A stretch of 64,000 bases of DNA, taken from Streptomyces sp. SJL17-4 (GTDB taxonomy: Bacteria > Actinomycetota > Actinomycetes > Streptomycetales > Streptomycetaceae). Below are positions 26,909 through 35,973 of the stretch, in pieces (position 1 is the first letter of the stretch; the number at the start of each line of letters is the position of its first letter). Location: assembly GCF_036826855.1 (NCBI RefSeq), contig NZ_CP104578.1, positions 1,984,001-2,048,000 on the forward strand, written 5' to 3'. The notes under the pieces are model-generated. The model was given only the letters and a program-made list of their open reading frames with translations. It was not told the DNA's origin and ran no database searches. A program made the translations under genes and the position numbers.

Positions 26909-28301
26909 CCAGGCGCGAGTGGCGGCGCCCGTAGACGGCGTACACCAGCGTCCCGACGACCAGGAATCCGGCGAACTGCAGCCAGGTCGTCCAGCCCGTG
27001 CCCCAGATCAGGTAGAGACAGAACCCGATGCCGAGGATCGGGCTCAGGGGGAAGAGCGGCACCCGGAACGAGCGCGGCAGCTCCGGATTCCGGCGCCGCA
27101 GCACCATCACCGCGAGGTTGACGACCGCCATGACGGCGAGCGTGCCGATGGTGGTCAGGTCGACGACCACGTCGAGCGAGGCGAACGCCGCCGGTACGGC
27201 GAAGACCGCGGCCACGATCCATGTGTTGGCCACCGGAGTGGCGGACTTCGGCGAGACCCGCTCGAAGACCCGGGGCACGAGACCGTCGCGGGACATCGAC
27301 ATCAGGACGCGGGTCTGCCCGTACATCACCGCGAGGACGACGGACGCGATGGCGACGACCGCGCCGAACGCGATGATCCCGCCGCCGACCGACGATCCGG
27401 TGACCTGGTCGACGACCAGCGAGAGCGCGGCCGGCCGATCGGCCACGGCGTCGGCGCCGAGGGCCCCGATCGCGGAGAGCGCGACGGCGCAGTAGAGCAG
27501 CGTGACGAGCCCGATGCAGATGAGGATCGCGATCGGGATGTTCCGCCGCGGATTCCTGACCTCCTCGCCGGCCGTGGTGATCGCGTCGAAGCCGATGTAC
27601 GAGAAGAAGGCCACCGAGGCTCCTGCGGTGATCCCGCTCATGCCGTGCTCGGCGAACGGCGAGAGGTGGCCGGCCCGGAAGGCCGAGAAACCGATCGCGC
27701 AGAAGACGATCAGGATCCCGATCTTGAGGATCGCCATGGCGGCGGTCGCCCCCGCGCTCTCCCGGACCCCCCGCACCAGCAGGGTGGCGGCGAGCGCGAT
27801 CACGACCACGGCCGGCACGTTGACGACCCCGCCGTCGCCGGGCCCGGCGGAGAGCGCGGCAGGCAGCTGCCAGCCGGTGAGGCTCTCAAGCAGTTCGTTG
27901 AGGTACTGGCTCCAGCCGACGGCGACCGCGGAGACCGAGACGCCGTACTCCAGGAGCAGGCACCAGCCGACGAGGAAGGCGGCCCGCTCGCCGAGGCTCG
28001 CGTACGCGAAGGAGTACGAGGAGCCCGAGACCGGGATCGCGCCGCCCAGCTCCGCGAAGGAGAAGGCGGTGAAGATGCAGGTGATCGCGGCGAGGACGAA
28101 GGAGATCACCACCGCGGGACCCGCCTCGGCGACGCTGTCGGAGAGACCGACGAAGATGCCGGTGCCGACGATCGCGCCGACTCCGAAGCACACGAGCTGG
28201 AAGAGGCCCATGGTGCGCTTGAGGCCGTGGCCTTCGAGGTCGGCGCCGGATTCGGCGAGGAGCTGCTGCGGGGTCTTGATCCGCGAGGCGGACGGGGTCA
28301 T
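26862..28301 (-). CDS. APC-superfamily cationic amino-acid permease
   Basis: A permease of 479 aa from ATG 28301, with 12-14 membrane segments. The substrate-site motif GVGAIVGTGIFVGLS is in TM1 and FFSYIGFDAITTAGEEVRNPRRNIP is the CAT-family hallmark around TM6. It resembles cationic amino-acid transporters and lies downstream of arcB and arcA, so arginine import or arginine/ornithine exchange is the likely job. ATG 28322 and GTG 28328 are also in frame; I prefer 28301 because the others abut a hairpin. A 14-bp hairpin separates it from arcB. Confidence 0.85.
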   Translation of the reverse strand: MTPSASRIKTPQQLLAESGADLEGHGLKRTMGLFQLVCFGVGAIVGTGIFVGLSDSVAEAGPAVVISFVLAAITCIFTAFSFAELGGAIPVSGSSYSFAYASLGERAAFLVGWCLLLEYGVSVSAVAVGWSQYLNELLESLTGWQLPAALSAGPGDGGVVNVPAVVVIALAATLLVRGVRESAGATAAMAILKIGILIVFCAIGFSAFRAGHLSPFAEHGMSGITAGASVAFFSYIGFDAITTAGEEVRNPRRNIPIAILICIGLVTLLYCAVALSAIGALGADAVADRPAALSLVVDQVTGSSVGGGIIAFGAVVAIASVVLAVMYGQTRVLMSMSRDGLVPRVFERVSPKSATPVANTWIVAAVFAVPAAFASLDVVVDLTTIGTLAVMAVVNLAVMVLRRRNPELPRSFRVPLFPLSPILGIGFCLYLIWGTGWTTWLQFAGFLVVGTLVYAVYGRRHSRLVTAPSEDAAPVSPAA

Positions 28302-28332
28302 GCGGTGGTTCTCATCTCTCATGGGCACGCGT

Positions 28333-28366
28333 CAGGGGGTTCGGGCATGCACGCCCGAACCCCCTG
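28333..28366 (-). terminator. hairpin between arcB and the permease gene
   Basis: A perfect 14-bp stem (28333-28346 with 28353-28366) has a 6-base loop. It is 54 bases after the arcB stop and just before the permease start. It may terminate arcB or act as an attenuator that lowers permease expression. Confidence 0.75.
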
Positions 28367-28419
28367 TAAGGGTGCGATCGTAAACCGCACCACGCATATT
28401 CACCCAATCGGGCGTAAAG

Positions 28420-29499
28420 CTATTCCTTCGGGATCGCCGTGGGGATCGCCGTGGGGATCTCCGTGGGGATCTCCGTGGGGGTCACCTCGGGAAGCGGGCC
28501 GCCGGCCATCGTCGCGACCAGGACCGCCTTGATCGTGTGCATCCGGTTCTCCGCCTCGTCGAAGACGACCGAGTGCGCCGACTCGAAGACCTCGTCGGAG
28601 ACCTCCAGCTCGGTGAGGCCGTGCCGGGCGTGGATGTCCCGCCCGATGGCCGTACCCAGGTCGTGGAAGGCCGGCAGGCAGTGCAGGAACTTGACGTCCG
28701 GGTTCCCGGTGGCGCGCAGCACGTCCATCGTCACGGAGTACGGGGCGAGGGCGGCGATCCGCTCGTCCCAGACCTGCTTGGGCTCGCCCATGGAGACCCA
28801 GACGTCGGTGGCCACGAAGTCGGCACCCCTGACCCCCTCGGCCACGTCCTCGGTGAGGGTGACCGTGGCCCCACTGGTCTCGGCGAGCTTGCGGGCGGCG
28901 GCGACGACGTCCTCGGACGGCCAGTACGCGCGCGGGGCGACGATCCGGACGTCCATGCCGAGCAGGGCACCGGTGACCAGGTAGGAGTTGCCCATGTTGA
29001 AGCGGGCGTCGCCGAGGTAGGCGAAGACGATCGCGTCCAGCGACTTGTCCGTGTGCTCGGTCATGGTGAGCACGTCGGCGAGCATCTGGGTGGGGTGCCA
29101 GTCGTCGGTGAGCCCGTTGAAGACGGGGACGCCGGCGAAGGCGCCGAGTTCCTCGACGACGTCCTGACCGTCACCCCGGTACTCGATGCCGTCGAACATC
29201 CTGCCGAGGACGCGCGCGGTGTCCTTGACCGACTCCTTGTGGCCCATCTGGGAGCCGGACGGGTCCAGGTAGGTGGTCGTGGCCCCCTGGTCGGCGGCGG
29301 CGACCTCGAAGGCGCAGCGGGTGCGGGTGGAGGTCTTCTCGAAGATCAGCGCGATGTTCCGGCCGCGCAGCCGCTGGACCTCGGCGCCGGCCTTCTTGGC
29401 GGCCTTGAGGTCGGCGGAGAGCGCGATCAGGCCGCGGAACTCCTCGGCGGTGAAGTCCAGCTCCTTGAGGAAGTGGCGGCCGATGAGGTCTGTGGCCAT
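28420..29499 (-). CDS. arcB: ornithine carbamoyltransferase, probably catabolic
   Basis: A 359-aa enzyme. The carbamoyl-phosphate site is [10 protein letters not shown] (STRTR at 57-61), the ornithine-binding DxxxSMG region is [12 protein letters not shown], and HCLP is near residue 273. Next to arginine deiminase it should convert citrulline plus phosphate to ornithine and carbamoyl phosphate. ATG 29499 is chosen because the protein then starts [13 protein letters not shown], like known OTCs. The C-terminus ends in an unusual TEIP/TAIP tandem tail that ordinary OTCs lack; it comes from a 12-bp repeat. I see no carbamate kinase gene in the window. Confidence 0.92.
   Translation of the reverse strand: MATDLIGRHFLKELDFTAEEFRGLIALSADLKAAKKAGAEVQRLRGRNIALIFEKTSTRTRCAFEVAAADQGATTTYLDPSGSQMGHKESVKDTARVLGRMFDGIEYRGDGQDVVEELGAFAGVPVFNGLTDDWHPTQMLADVLTMTEHTDKSLDAIVFAYLGDARFNMGNSYLVTGALLGMDVRIVAPRAYWPSEDVVAAARKLAETSGATVTLTEDVAEGVRGADFVATDVWVSMGEPKQVWDERIAALAPYSVTMDVLRATGNPDVKFLHCLPAFHDLGTAIGRDIHARHGLTELEVSDEVFESAHSVVFDEAENRMHTIKAVLVATMAGGPLPEVTPTEIPTEIPTAIPTAIPKE
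28430..28477 (-). repeat. four 12-bp repeats encoding the arcB C-terminal tail
   Basis: Plus-strand units GGGATCGCCGTG (twice) and GGGATCTCCGTG (twice). They encode TAIP and TEIP. The repeat length keeps the frame, so copy number can vary without loss of the stop codon. Confidence 0.85.
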
Positions 29500-29528
29500 G
29501 GGACGCGCTCCTATGGGTACGGTCGAGG

Positions 29529-29605
29529 GGTCGGCGATCGGGGTCGGCGATCGGCGATCAGGGGTCGGCGATCGGCGACGACGATCGGGGACGACGATCA
29601 GGGAC
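29529..29605. repeat. GGCGATC-type direct repeats upstream of arcB
   Basis: Multiple copies of GGGGTCGGCGATC, GGCGATC and GACGACGATC fill the leader between the AT-rich operator and the arcB start. They would be transcribed as 5' leader if the promoter is at 29600-29640. Confidence 0.7.
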
Positions 29606-29609
29606 CCTG

Positions 29610-29627
29610 GAAGTGTATACACACTTC
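29610..29627 (-). promoter_or_regulatory. AT-rich palindromic operator upstream of arcB
   Basis: GAAGTGTATACACACTTC: 7-base perfect arms and a 4-base centre, followed by ATTTATATAC. This is the most AT-rich stretch for kilobases and lies between arcA and arcB. It resembles GntR-type sites; I did not find a convincing ArgR box. Confidence 0.5.
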
Positions 29628-29660
29628 AACATTTATATACAGCCCCTGCCCCCGGCCCTC

Positions 29661-30893
29661 TCAGGCGGCGTCCCGCTCCACCGGGCAGCTCATGCACCGC
29701 GGGCCGCCCCTCCCCCGGCCCAGCTCGCTGCCGGGGATCTCGATCACCTCGATGCCCTGCTTCCGCAGGTGGGTGTTGGTGGTGACGTTCCGCTCGTACG
29801 CGACGACCACCCCCGGCTCCACGGCCAGCACGTTGCAGCCGTCGTCCCACTGCTCGCGCTCGGCCGCGTGCACGTCCTGCGTGGCCGTCAGCACCCGGAT
29901 GTCCTGGAGCCCGAGAGCCGCGGCGATGGCGCTGTGCATCTGCTCCGGCGGATGGTCTGTCACCCGCAGGGCCTGGCCCGCGTCGCCCGGTTCGATCGTG
30001 TACGAGCGGAGCATCCCGAGCCCGGCGTACTGCGTGAACGTGTCCTGGTCGACCATCGTCATCACCGTGTCCAGGTGCATGAACGCGCGCCGCTTCGGCA
30101 TGTCGAGCGCGATGATCGTGCGCGCCGAACCCGCCGCGAACATGCCGCGGGCCAGCATCTCCACCGCCTGCGGCGTCGTCCGCTCGCTCATCCCGATGAG
30201 CACGGCGCCGTTGCCGATGACGAGCACGTCTCCGCCCTCGATCGTCGACGGGTAGTCGGCCTGCCCCTCCGACCAGTGATGGAAGGCGCCCGCCTCGGCC
30301 CCCGTGAAGAGGGGATGGTGCTTGTAGATCGCCTCGAAGTGGACGGTCTCGCGCTGTCGGGCCGGCCAGCGCATCGCGTTGATCGAGACGCCGTCGTAGA
30401 TCCAGGCCGAGGTGTCCCGGGTGAAGAGGTGGTTCGGCAGCGGGCCGAGGAGGAAGTCGTCCAGGTCCATGGCGTGGAAACGGACCGAGGTCGGCTCCCG
30501 GTGTGCCGCCAGGAACTCCCGCTTCGTCATCCCGCCGACGAGCGCCTCGGTCAGCGCGGCGGAGTCCAGCGAGTCGAACGCGGACCGGAGGTGGTCGGCG
30601 GCGAGCGGACCGTACTCCTTCTCGTCGAAGACCCGGTCGAGCACCAGCGCGCGTGCGGTGGGCACGTCGAGGGCCTCGCCGAGGAGGTCCCCGAAGAGGT
30701 GCACCTCCACGCCCCGGTCGCGCAGCACGTCCGCGAAGCCGTCGTGCTCCTGCCGGGCCCTGCGCACCCAGAGCACGTCGTCGAAGAGCAGGGCGTCCTT
30801 GTTGGTCGGGGTGAGCCGCTTCAGCTCCAGATCGGGCCGGTGCAGGATGACGCGGCGCAGCCGCCCGGTCTCGGAATCGACGTGGAATCCCAT
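29661..30893 (-). CDS. arcA: arginine deiminase
   Basis: A 410-aa enzyme hydrolysing arginine to citrulline and ammonia. Guanidino-modifying motifs are present: NHLFTRDTS, the substrate carboxylates in [22 protein letters not shown], and the catalytic Cys in [13 protein letters not shown] near the C-terminus. ATG 30893 has AGGA about 9 bases upstream. It is first of arcA - arcB - permease on the minus strand. The pathway yields ATP from arginine if carbamate kinase is present elsewhere. Confidence 0.95.
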   Translation of the reverse strand: MGFHVDSETGRLRRVILHRPDLELKRLTPTNKDALLFDDVLWVRRARQEHDGFADVLRDRGVEVHLFGDLLGEALDVPTARALVLDRVFDEKEYGPLAADHLRSAFDSLDSAALTEALVGGMTKREFLAAHREPTSVRFHAMDLDDFLLGPLPNHLFTRDTSAWIYDGVSINAMRWPARQRETVHFEAIYKHHPLFTGAEAGAFHHWSEGQADYPSTIEGGDVLVIGNGAVLIGMSERTTPQAVEMLARGMFAAGSARTIIALDMPKRRAFMHLDTVMTMVDQDTFTQYAGLGMLRSYTIEPGDAGQALRVTDHPPEQMHSAIAAALGLQDIRVLTATQDVHAAEREQWDDGCNVLAVEPGVVVAYERNVTTNTHLRKQGIEVIEIPGSELGRGRGGPRCMSCPVERDAA

Positions 30894-31002
30894 GCGCCCA
30901 TCCTGACGGAGCGGGGCGCCCGTGGCCCGTGTTTCGCGACAGGCGGGGGCGGGGCGCGTCGAGTGGCCGGCGGTGCCCCCGCACCCCGCGGCGGCCCCCG
31001 TC

Positions 31003-31077
31003 TCGATCCCGGCCTCGGCCCCCGTCTCGGCCCCCGTCTCGGCCCCGGTCTCGGTCCCGGTCTCGGTCTCGGTCCTG
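31003..31077. repeat. GGTCTC hexamer repeats between the operon end and arcA
   Basis: About twelve hexamers (GGTCTC, GGCCTC, CGTCTC variants) directly follow the stop of the GAP1-like gene on the minus strand. The pattern resembles the coding hexamer arrays inside the operon and may be a decayed end of a longer C-terminus. Confidence 0.7.
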
Positions 31078-31078
31078 G

Positions 31079-33646
31079 TCAGCCGAACCACTCCCGTACG
31101 GCGACGAGCAGGACGATCGCCGTCACCATGCCGCCGATCAGCAGCCCGGCACGGCGCAGGAAGCGACGGGTGTAGCCGTTGCCGGGATCGTCCGGGTGAT
31201 CGGTGACCGCCCCGGGTGCGGGCGGCCCCGGGCGGCGCGCCGTTCGGGGCAGGCCGTACGCGTCCTTGAGGAGCGTGAGCCAGACGGCTTCCGGCAGGCC
31301 CGGACGCTCGTCCTCGACGATCAGCCAGAAGGTCTCGCGAGCGGACGGCACCGGGCTCGTACGGAGCCGGGCGAGCAGCTCTCCCACGGTGCCGACCGGG
31401 GCGTCGCCCCCGGCGAGGAGCGGACGAACCGCCCAGCGGTGCAGCTCGGCGGCGTTGGCCGCGCGCTGCTCCTCCGGCGGGTCGGACGGGTCGGCCGAGG
31501 CGCCCGACGGTGCGACGGCCCAGAACTCCTGGCCGATGGCCACCTCGCACAGCTCGCGGCGCAGCGGGTGCTCCCAGGACGGCAGGCGCCGGGCGGCCTC
31601 GCCCAGGAGGAGGGTGAGGACGACGTACGCCTGCGGGCGGCGCAGCGAGTCGAGCAGCTCGCGGTTGCCGCCGCGCTCGACCAGCTCGCGCGCCTCGTCC
31701 ACGGTCCGTGCGGCGGGCAGCTTGTGCAGGAGGCCGGTCTCGGCCTCCCGTTCCCGCCCGCGGCCCCGCACCGCGGCCCAGGCCCGCCCGGAGGCCGCCC
31801 CCGGGCCGGTCCACGCGGGCGCGACGAGGGGGAGCGCCGGGCGGGGGTACGCGTCGGCTTCGGACGCCCGGGGCGGGCGGGCGCCGGACTCGGCGGGGCC
31901 CTTGGAGAGATCGGGGCGGTGCGCGGGAACGTCGGCGGGCCGGGGCTGAACCGGGGTGGGCGGGGCGGATGGGGTGGGCGGGGTGGGTGGGGTGGCGGGG
32001 ACGTCGGGGTGGACGGAGGAAACGGAGGGCGCGGAGGGGACCTGGCGGGGCTCGCGGTCGGCGGCGTCGCGGCCGTACGGGTCGGCCCCGTGGGCGGGGT
32101 GTGGCACGCGGGGCGGGTCGGCGGGCTGCTGATCCGCCGGGGCGCGGCGGTACGGGCGGTCGGGTTCCGGGTCCTGTCGGGGCGAGCGGTACGCGTCGGG
32201 CTCCGGGTCCCGTTGGAGCGAGCGGTACGGGTCGGGCTCCGGGTCCCGTTGGAGCGAGCGGTACGGGTCGGGGCCTGGGTCCCCTTGGGGCGAGCGGTAC
32301 GGGTCGGGGTCCGGGTCCCGTTGGCGCTGGGGCGGGCGGTAGGCGTCGGGTTCGGGGGACGGGTGAGGGGGGCGGTACGGGGTGGGGTCGGGAGTCGGGT
32401 GGGACGGGTCCGGTCGGCGGGCCGGTCTGGGCGTCGGGCTGTCCTGGGGCACCGTCGGCGCCGCCGGCTCCGGCGTCGGCTCCGGCTGGTCCGAGCGGAA
32501 CCAGTCCTCGGGACTCTCGTACGGGCCGGGGCGGCCCGCTCCTCGGGGACGTCCCCCGGCGGGTGCCGCGTCACGTGCCCCGGGCCGGTCGACGGCGGTG
32601 TCGTCCGCGGCCGCCGGGGCGCCATCGGCGGTCCTGCCCCCGAGGCCCCAGCCCCATTTCCGTCCCGGAGTCCTCCGGACCTCCGGTTCCTCCGGGTCCG
32701 GGGGTCGTGGGGCCTGGCCCGTGCCCCCCGGGGCGGGCGCGTACCCGCCGGGGTGGCGGCGGTCGAGGACGTCCAGCGCCCGCCCGGCCGTCTCCAGGAG
32801 CGTGGCGCCCCGGACAGAGGAGGCGCCGTGCAGGGCGCTGCCGACCGCGTACTCCTGGCCCTCCCCCTCCGCGACGCCCCTCAGGTGGTGCCGGACGAGC
32901 CGGGCCGCGATCTCCTCCGCCCGGTCGCCGACCCGTTCGCGCGGGTCGACGCGGCGGCGGTCGGTGTTGCGGCTCGCCGCGCCCGACCACCGGCCGACGA
33001 ACACGAAGCGCAGGGCGGTGAGTTCGACGGTGTCATGGGTGGCGAAGGTCCACCGGCGGCCGGTGAGCGCGCCGAACATGCTGTGCAGCCCCCAGAGCAC
33101 CGGGCCCGCGGTGTCGCCGCGTTCGTCCAGGACGGTGAAGCGCTCGTCCGGGTGGCGCAGCAACTCCGCGACCATTCCCGTGAGTTCGATGGTCGCGTGC
33201 TCCAGGGCGCTGTCGAGCTGCCCCTGCCCACGGCCGGTCGCGGGGACGAGGACCCGCTCCGGGATCACCGGCAGCTGCCCGCGCACCCGGGCGCCGTCCA
33301 TGGCCGCGCCCTCCCAGTTCCAGGCGTGGAGCCCGAGGCAGGTGGCGGGTTCGAGGAGTTCGGGCGAGCCGACGAGGGCGTGGCAGAGCACGGAGGTCCC
33401 CCCGTCGGCGTCCGTGAACGGCCTGCGGTGGATGAGCATCACCTCCGAGCGCCGCTGGAGCCGGATCAGCGCCGGCCGGGTCTCCTCGCCGCTGGCGCGC
33501 AGCACGGTCCCGGACGTCCGGAAGAGGCTCTCGGCCTCTTCGCGGGGCCCGGACCAGGCGACCGGCCCGAAACCGGTGCTGCCGGTGAGGTTCTCGCTGT
33601 CCCACCGGAACACGATCTGGTCGACCTCGTTCTCCGACCGTGTCAT
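31079..33646 (-). CDS. GTPase-associated protein (GAP1-N2-like) with C-terminal membrane anchor
   Basis: An 855-aa protein, last in the long operon; ATG 33646 overlaps the GTPase-fusion stop (ATGA). Residues 1-250 look like the GAP1-N2 type domain that accompanies GTPases in predicted bacterial conflict systems ([40 protein letters not shown]). Residues about 290-620 are Pro/Asp/Arg-rich and contain tandem [12 protein letters not shown] repeats. Residues about 640-800 are a helical domain ([27 protein letters not shown]), and the last 22 residues are a membrane helix ([20 protein letters not shown]). It probably tethers or regulates the neighbouring GTPase at the membrane. The domain name is my family assignment, not a search result. 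Confidence 0.7.
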   Translation of the reverse strand: MTRSENEVDQIVFRWDSENLTGSTGFGPVAWSGPREEAESLFRTSGTVLRASGEETRPALIRLQRRSEVMLIHRRPFTDADGGTSVLCHALVGSPELLEPATCLGLHAWNWEGAAMDGARVRGQLPVIPERVLVPATGRGQGQLDSALEHATIELTGMVAELLRHPDERFTVLDERGDTAGPVLWGLHSMFGALTGRRWTFATHDTVELTALRFVFVGRWSGAASRNTDRRRVDPRERVGDRAEEIAARLVRHHLRGVAEGEGQEYAVGSALHGASSVRGATLLETAGRALDVLDRRHPGGYAPAPGGTGQAPRPPDPEEPEVRRTPGRKWGWGLGGRTADGAPAAADDTAVDRPGARDAAPAGGRPRGAGRPGPYESPEDWFRSDQPEPTPEPAAPTVPQDSPTPRPARRPDPSHPTPDPTPYRPPHPSPEPDAYRPPQRQRDPDPDPYRSPQGDPGPDPYRSLQRDPEPDPYRSLQRDPEPDAYRSPRQDPEPDRPYRRAPADQQPADPPRVPHPAHGADPYGRDAADREPRQVPSAPSVSSVHPDVPATPPTPPTPSAPPTPVQPRPADVPAHRPDLSKGPAESGARPPRASEADAYPRPALPLVAPAWTGPGAASGRAWAAVRGRGREREAETGLLHKLPAARTVDEARELVERGGNRELLDSLRRPQAYVVLTLLLGEAARRLPSWEHPLRRELCEVAIGQEFWAVAPSGASADPSDPPEEQRAANAAELHRWAVRPLLAGGDAPVGTVGELLARLRTSPVPSARETFWLIVEDERPGLPEAVWLTLLKDAYGLPRTARRPGPPAPGAVTDHPDDPGNGYTRRFLRRAGLLIGGMVTAIVLLVAVREWFG
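32190..32340 (-). repeat. 36-39-bp tandem repeats encoding DPEPDPYRS units
   Basis: Four adjacent near-copies of GAGCGAGCGGTACGGGTC plus a GGTCCCG spacer (plus-strand reading) encode [16 protein letters not shown] units in the linker of the GAP1-like protein. Confidence 0.8.
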
Positions 33647-35973
33647 CGGTCGATCCCCTCCATAGGTCCCGCGGGTTCCGCCCCGGGCAGCAGCCCGCAC
33701 AGGGCGAAGAGCGACAGCAGTGGCGCGAGGACCCGGCGCGGCCGGGCCCCGTGCGGAAATCGGTCGCCGCGCGCCTGTCCACCGGTCGCGGCGACGAAGT
33801 GCAGGGTGCAGTCGGCGCAGTCGTCGAACGGCTTGAGCCAGGCGGGGCTGGCCCCTTGGGCCAGGAAGGCGTACGCGTCCCGGCTCTCGGCCCGTACCGC
33901 GGCGGGGTCGTGGCGGCCCGGCAGACCCCGGCCGAGCCAGCGGTCGACGACCGGTTCGAAGCGCACCAGGTCGCTCTTGTTGACGGCGAGCGCGGCGGGG
34001 GCGGCGACGAGTCCGCCGCGCTGCCGGGGGATCCGGTTGAGCACGGTGGCGAAGGCCTCGTCGCCGAGGTCTCGCAGCCGCAGTCCGCTCTGTTCCCGTA
34101 CCGGTTCGAGGGAGGGCAGCCGGAGCGCGCGCAGCGGGTCGAGGACGAAGATGAAGGCGTCGACGCCCATGAGGAAGCGGCCGACCTCGCTGTCCTGGGC
34201 GAGGTCCTCGCCCGCGAGGTCGAAGAAGACGACGGGCCGGGGTGTGGCGCCGCCCGCCGAGACGAGCAGGCCGTCGGCGAACCGGGCGAACGTCTGCTGT
34301 CCGGTGCGGCCCAACTGCCGCCCCTGTTGCAGACTTTGGACGCGTTCGCGCAGATAGGCGCGGTGCGCCTCGGGGTTGAGCGGCAGGCACTTCAGTCCGT
34401 ACGGTTCGAGGCCGCCGAGTTCGACCTCGCCCAGCATGGCCGCGAGGAGGTGGGTCTTGCCGACGGAGGAGCTGCCGACGAGGGCGATGGAGAGCGGCTC
34501 GCCGTTGATGAGGTAGGGCAGGGGCAGTTCGTGCCCCTCGTCGCCGTCCACCGTGTGCGGGCAGAGGTGGTACGCCTTGCGCAGGGCGTCCGCGCGGTGG
34601 GCGGGCCGGCGTTCGGTGCTGAGGTCGAGCGGGATGCGGTTGCCCTTGGCGTCGATGGTGACGAGCAGGCGTTCGTCGTACTCGACGGGGAGCAGGCAGT
34701 GCGGGCACATCCGGCTGCGTGAGGGCGGCGGCTGGAGGAGTTCCGAGGCCGGGACGGCCGCGCGGGGCGGTTCGGCGGCACGCGGGGTGGCGGGGCGGGG
34801 GGCGGGGCGGGGCGGTTCGCCGCCGCCGAAGATCTTGCTGATCAGGGAGGGGCGCGACGGGCGCGGGTCCCGGGCGGGAGCCTCCGGGGCCTCCTCGGCC
34901 GGAGCCGCGCCCGGCCGGCTCTCCCCGGACAGTGCGCGCTTCCGGGCGAGCTGGGCGTCGTACTGGGCGCGGAACGGTTCGAGCACATCGGCCGCGTCGG
35001 CCCCGGCCGCGAGCGGGTCGGGCACGTACAGGAGTCTCAACAGCTCGTCCGGGTGCGGCCGTTCCGTCGCGTTCGGGGAGAAGAGACCGCTGTGCTGGAG
35101 AGCGGCGAGGCGCCGGAAGTCGGCGAGGTCCGCGGGAGGCCCCTCCCCGCGGTCGGGGCGTCCGGAGAGCAGGTAGTAGGCGAGCTCGGCTACGGACCAC
35201 AGGTCGTCACGCGGGTCGACGAACCCCCGCCCCGCGCGCTGCTCGGGCGAGGCCCAGGGGGCGGCCCCGAAGGCTTCGCGCGCCTCCCCGGCACGCAGCG
35301 CCGCGTACGGCTCGCAGAGTCGCACCCGGGCGCCGTCCCATCGGACGTTCTCGGGCGTGATCGCCCGGTGGACGAGGCCCAGGCCCCCCAGGAGGCGTAC
35401 GGCCATGGCGAGTTGGCCGGTGATCCGCTCCTGCTCCTCGGCGCCGAGCCGTCCTGCCCAGTCGGAGAGCGGCCGCCCGCTCGGCGGCCGGTAGAGCACG
35501 AAGGGCTCGGCGGCGGTCAGGTCGAAGCCGACGATCCGGGTGAGGATGCCGACGAACTTCTCGGTGCCGTAACGCCGTTCGAGGGCGACGGAGGCGGCCA
35601 CCTCCCGCTCCAGGAGTCCGTACGCCTGCGGGTCGCTCTGCGCGGACGAGGCCAGCCGGTACTGCACGACCGGCACGCCGGCGGCCCCCAGGACCGCCCG
35701 TCGCGCGAGGAACCCGGGACGACCGGGGGGCCTGTGGTCCTCCCCGTACCGCACGACGAAGCGGCTCTGCGCCTCCTTCGGGGTGAGGAACTCCAGTTCC
35801 TGGTAGTACGGATGGGGCGGCGGGCTCGGTTCGCTCAGATGGTCGGGGTGGTCCGGGCCGATCCCCTGGTTCGGTCGGCCCGGGTCGCGCTGGTCGTGCG
35901 GATGGTTCGGGTCACGCTGGTCGTTCGAACGGTTCGGGTCACGCTGGTCGTTCGGATGGTTCGGGTCGGTCAC
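33643..35973 (-). CDS. pseudokinase - zinc ribbon - GTPase fusion
   Basis: A 776-aa protein; GTG 35973 overlaps the preceding stop (GTGA). Residues about 85-330 have a protein-kinase fold without catalytic residues: no VAIK lysine, HRD is HRA (LVHRAITPENVRW), DFG is CEP, yet the APE-like PWASPEQRAG and DLWSVAELAYYLLSG remain, so it is a pseudokinase. A zinc ribbon follows (CPHC near 425, CPH near 472). Then comes a P-loop GTPase: GSSSVGKTHLL near 494, FFDLAGED near 582 as switch II, VNKSD near 663 as the guanine-specificity motif. The GTPase matches those paired with GAP1 proteins in predicted conflict systems. The N-terminus has NDQRDPNHP repeats. Confidence 0.75.
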   Translation of the reverse strand: MTDPNHPNDQRDPNRSNDQRDPNHPHDQRDPGRPNQGIGPDHPDHLSEPSPPPHPYYQELEFLTPKEAQSRFVVRYGEDHRPPGRPGFLARRAVLGAAGVPVVQYRLASSAQSDPQAYGLLEREVAASVALERRYGTEKFVGILTRIVGFDLTAAEPFVLYRPPSGRPLSDWAGRLGAEEQERITGQLAMAVRLLGGLGLVHRAITPENVRWDGARVRLCEPYAALRAGEAREAFGAAPWASPEQRAGRGFVDPRDDLWSVAELAYYLLSGRPDRGEGPPADLADFRRLAALQHSGLFSPNATERPHPDELLRLLYVPDPLAAGADAADVLEPFRAQYDAQLARKRALSGESRPGAAPAEEAPEAPARDPRPSRPSLISKIFGGGEPPRPAPRPATPRAAEPPRAAVPASELLQPPPSRSRMCPHCLLPVEYDERLLVTIDAKGNRIPLDLSTERRPAHRADALRKAYHLCPHTVDGDEGHELPLPYLINGEPLSIALVGSSSVGKTHLLAAMLGEVELGGLEPYGLKCLPLNPEAHRAYLRERVQSLQQGRQLGRTGQQTFARFADGLLVSAGGATPRPVVFFDLAGEDLAQDSEVGRFLMGVDAFIFVLDPLRALRLPSLEPVREQSGLRLRDLGDEAFATVLNRIPRQRGGLVAAPAALAVNKSDLVRFEPVVDRWLGRGLPGRHDPAAVRAESRDAYAFLAQGASPAWLKPFDDCADCTLHFVAATGGQARGDRFPHGARPRRVLAPLLSLFALCGLLPGAEPAGPMEGIDR
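35875..35970 (-). repeat. 27-bp tandem repeats at the 5' end of the GTPase-fusion gene
   Basis: Between three and four copies of a 27-bp unit encode NDQRDPNHP-type nonapeptides directly after the start codon. Copies differ by one or two bases. Confidence 0.8.
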
